From Pseudomonas taiwanensis DSM 21245 (GTDB lineage Bacteria; Pseudomonadota; Gammaproteobacteria; Pseudomonadales; Pseudomonadaceae): a DNA stretch of 64,000 bases. Positions 62,067 to 64,000 of the stretch are shown here, piece by piece. The translations under genes and the position numbers were made by a program. Where the stretch lies: the NCBI RefSeq assembly GCF_000425785.1, contig NZ_KE384452.1:1-64000 (forward strand). The letters run 5' to 3'. Each line of letters opens with the position of its first letter. Within the stretch, counting starts at the first letter, position 1. The notes below the pieces were generated by a model. The model ran no database searches, was not told where the DNA came from, and saw nothing but the letters and a program-made list of their open reading frames with translations.

Positions 62067-63184
62067 AGATGCTCATCGGGGCTGCCTCGCTGCTTCCCCT
62101 GGCCCTGCTCCCCCCCCAGGCTCAGGCAGCCCAGTCGATCTGGCCTGCGCATCCCACGCCACAAGCGGCCATGATCGCCGACTACCACACCCTGGCCTGC
62201 AGCAAGGAGCCTCCGCCGCCCTATACCGGCAGCCTGCGCCTGCAGAGCAAGTACGACCAGCGCGACGTCAGCAAGTCGACCCTGCGCAGCAGCCCCGATG
62301 CAGGCAGCGAACGCATCGGCAAGCAGGTCAAACAGTTCGTCGGCGGGCTGATCTACGCCGGCAAGCGTTTCCAGCGGGCGAAAAAGCCGCAGGACGCCAA
62401 CATGGCCCTGGCCTGCCAAGACCAATGGCTGCAAGACTGGGCCGAAGCCGGCGCACTGCTCAACCCGGATGCCAGCGGCACAGGCATGGCCGCGCGCAAA
62501 TGGGCTTTGGCGGCAATGGCCGGAACCGTGCTGCTGACCCAGTCAGCCAGTGACGGCAAGGTGCGACTGAGCGAGGCTCAGCAGTCGTGGTTCACTCGCC
62601 TGGCCGAATTGGTGATCCACGAGTACGACCCACGCCGCGATGCCCCAGGCGTGTACTTCAACAACCACGACTACTGGGCTGCCTGGGCCGTAGCCGCCAC
62701 CGGCATGCTGGTCGGGCGCGACGACTTCATCCAGTGGGCCGACGGCAACCTACGTCGTGGCCTGGCCCAGGCGGTGCGTTCCCGCGATGGCAGCTACGCC
62801 TACCTGCCGCTGGAAGTGGCGCGGGCCAAGCTTGCCGCCACCTACAGCCAGTACGCCTTGGTACCCCTGGTATTGCTGGCTGAATCGGCGCGCGTCAACG
62901 GCCTGCCGTGGAGCGCCGACGACCAACAGACCTTGGACCTTCTGGCCAACTTCGCCGCTCGCACGGTGCTTGACCCACGCGACCTGCCCGAACTCGAAGG
63001 CCAGTCCCAGGCGGATGTAGCGCCGTACAAACTGGCCTGGTTGATCCCGTTCCTGCAGCGCAATCCCGGCCACGCCCTGGCGCGCCAGCTGTACGACAGC
63101 GAAGACGGCGATGTGGACAACTACAGCCAGCTCGGCGGCCCTATCAAACCGTTTTACCCCTCATTGCCCGGATCAAGGAACTGA
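62057..63184 (+). CDS. algL: Polysaccharide lyase, AlgL homologue
   Basis: 375 aa, GTG start overlapping algX (ATG at 62069 is possible). Signal peptide to PQAQAA. PL5 landmarks: PPPYTGSLRLQSKYD, FNNHDYWAAW with the catalytic Asn/His, and TYSQYALVPL with the catalytic Tyr. The basic LKRRQR stretch of canonical AlgL is replaced by EVARAK. It likely clears misplaced polymer from the periplasm, perhaps with changed specificity. Confidence 0.88.
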   Translation: MSLKMLIGAASLLPLALLPPQAQAAQSIWPAHPTPQAAMIADYHTLACSKEPPPPYTGSLRLQSKYDQRDVSKSTLRSSPDAGSERIGKQVKQFVGGLIYAGKRFQRAKKPQDANMALACQDQWLQDWAEAGALLNPDASGTGMAARKWALAAMAGTVLLTQSASDGKVRLSEAQQSWFTRLAELVIHEYDPRRDAPGVYFNNHDYWAAWAVAATGMLVGRDDFIQWADGNLRRGLAQAVRSRDGSYAYLPLEVARAKLAATYSQYALVPLVLLAESARVNGLPWSADDQQTLDLLANFAARTVLDPRDLPELEGQSQADVAPYKLAWLIPFLQRNPGHALARQLYDSEDGDVDNYSQLGGPIKPFYPSLPGSRN

Positions 63185-63187
63185 CCC

Positions 63188-64000
63188 ATGACTGCCCTCG
63201 CCCGCTTCCCCCTCGCCTGCCTGGTCACCTTGGGCCTGGCCGGCACTGCCCAGGCCGCCAGCCAGACGCTGACGGTCAACTACACCTTGACCACACTGAC
63301 CCAGGAGCAACGCACGCACAAGGTCGACCAACTGCGCCAGCAGGTGCGCGAGGCAGTGACGTTCCATCAGGCAGAACGCCCGCGCCCGGCGGGCCGCGCT
63401 AGTGTCAGTCTGCAACCGATGTTCTCGTCACAGGCCGGCAGCTGGCCCTTCGAGCCATTCGTCAACAACGGCCTGTTCCGCGCCATCGCCGGCTACCAGG
63501 CGCATCATCCTCAGGTAGTGCTGGTGCGCGCGGGCAGCATCACCCTGGCGCAGTTGCACGATGCGCTGAACGATACGCGCATCCTGAGGCGCTACAAGGA
63601 CGGTTACCTGCTCAGCTACCCGCTGATGATCGGTGCCGACGCCGGGTTGGTGTTGGAGGGCACCCGCCTTTACTTGTCGAGCCATTCGGGCACAGCGCTG
63701 ATCAACCAGGGATGGCTGGGGTTGAACCAGTCCAGCCTGCAAAGCCTGGCCGGTGACCGACCAGGCAACACCGACCGCGCCTGGCGGCCGTTCGTGGTGG
63801 CCTGGGCCGGCAGCCATACCCAGGTGATTGGTTCGACCCTCAAGCGCCTGGGCTACAACGCCAACCTGTCCCGCGGACTGACCACTGCCCTAAGTGCCCA
63901 GCAAGCCGCGAACACACCTGCCGCCACGGTGATCATCCGCGACAGCCACTTCAGCGAGATGTCCAGCGCGGTGGAGTTGCAGCACAGCCAGGCGACCATC
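63188..64000 (+). CDS. algG: C5-epimerase-like protein, AlgG homologue (3' end missing)
   Basis: First 271 codons; runs off the right edge. Signal peptide to AGTAQA. Order of segments fits AlgG: VLVRAGSITLAQLHDAL, LLSYPLMIGADAGLVL, FVVAWAGSHTQVIGSTLKRLGY (beta-helix start), VIIRDSHFSEM. The N-terminal part is clearly divergent from alginate AlgG. Whether the catalytic DPHD is present cannot be seen. Confidence 0.75.
   Translation, partial: MTALARFPLACLVTLGLAGTAQAASQTLTVNYTLTTLTQEQRTHKVDQLRQQVREAVTFHQAERPRPAGRASVSLQPMFSSQAGSWPFEPFVNNGLFRAIAGYQAHHPQVVLVRAGSITLAQLHDALNDTRILRRYKDGYLLSYPLMIGADAGLVLEGTRLYLSSHSGTALINQGWLGLNQSSLQSLAGDRPGNTDRAWRPFVVAWAGSHTQVIGSTLKRLGYNANLSRGLTTALSAQQAANTPAATVIIRDSHFSEMSSAVELQHSQATI

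Overview
The window comes from a fluorescent Pseudomonas, most likely the P. putida group. The evidence is a pyoverdine locus (pvdA, fpvGHJKCDEF, an MbtH protein and a thioesterase) with PvdS-type promoter boxes, the conserved gacA-uvrC-pgsA-tRNA-Gly block, P. putida-style REP hairpins, and uniformly GC-rich genes.

Layout. Positions 1 to about 9,640 are one arm of a prophage or related integrated element. It has many small overlapping genes of unknown function, a tRNA-guanine-transglycosylase-like (DpdA-like) gene next to a C5 cytosine methyltransferase, a HEPN-like gene, an HNH nuclease, a NinX-like protein, and an excisionase-like gene overlapping a tyrosine integrase. The element stops just upstream of the chromosomal D,D-endopeptidase gene pbpG. 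Next come a FlxA-like gene, pvdA, and the eight-gene fpvG-F operon for reductive iron release and recycling of pyoverdine. A minus-strand group follows: MbtH protein, type II thioesterase, isochorismatase-family hydrolase, DUF1615 lipoprotein. From 22.5 to 29.3 kb lies a one-carbon operon, purU-folD-soxBDAG, whose SoxD lacks two usual zinc ligands. A TPP riboswitch then precedes two different tenA genes (29.5-31.0 kb).

From 31 to 46 kb are mixed metabolic genes: LysR regulators, an MDR oxidoreductase broken by a stop codon, a codB-pucR-codA pyrimidine operon, a GT25 glycosyltransferase with a flippase, a 5'-nucleotidase, a second MDR oxidoreductase, and an SDR. From 46.3 to 49.6 kb are tRNA-Gly(GCC), pgsA, uvrC and gacA (UUG start) on the minus strand.

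From 50.3 kb to the right edge is an alginate-type exopolysaccharide operon on the plus strand in the order algD-8-44-K-E-I-J-F-X-L-G. The classical Pseudomonas order is algD-8-44-K-E-G-X-L-I-J-F-A. The acetylation genes have moved up, GXL is reversed to X-L-G, and several proteins are divergent. It should make a secreted, c-di-GMP-controlled (PilZ in Alg44) and probably O-acetylated mannuronate-type polymer. From memory it resembles the 'epm' alginate-like cluster described in P. alkylphenolica, so it is probably not wholly undescribed, but it is the most striking system here. The last gene, algG-like, runs off the window, so whether algA follows cannot be seen.
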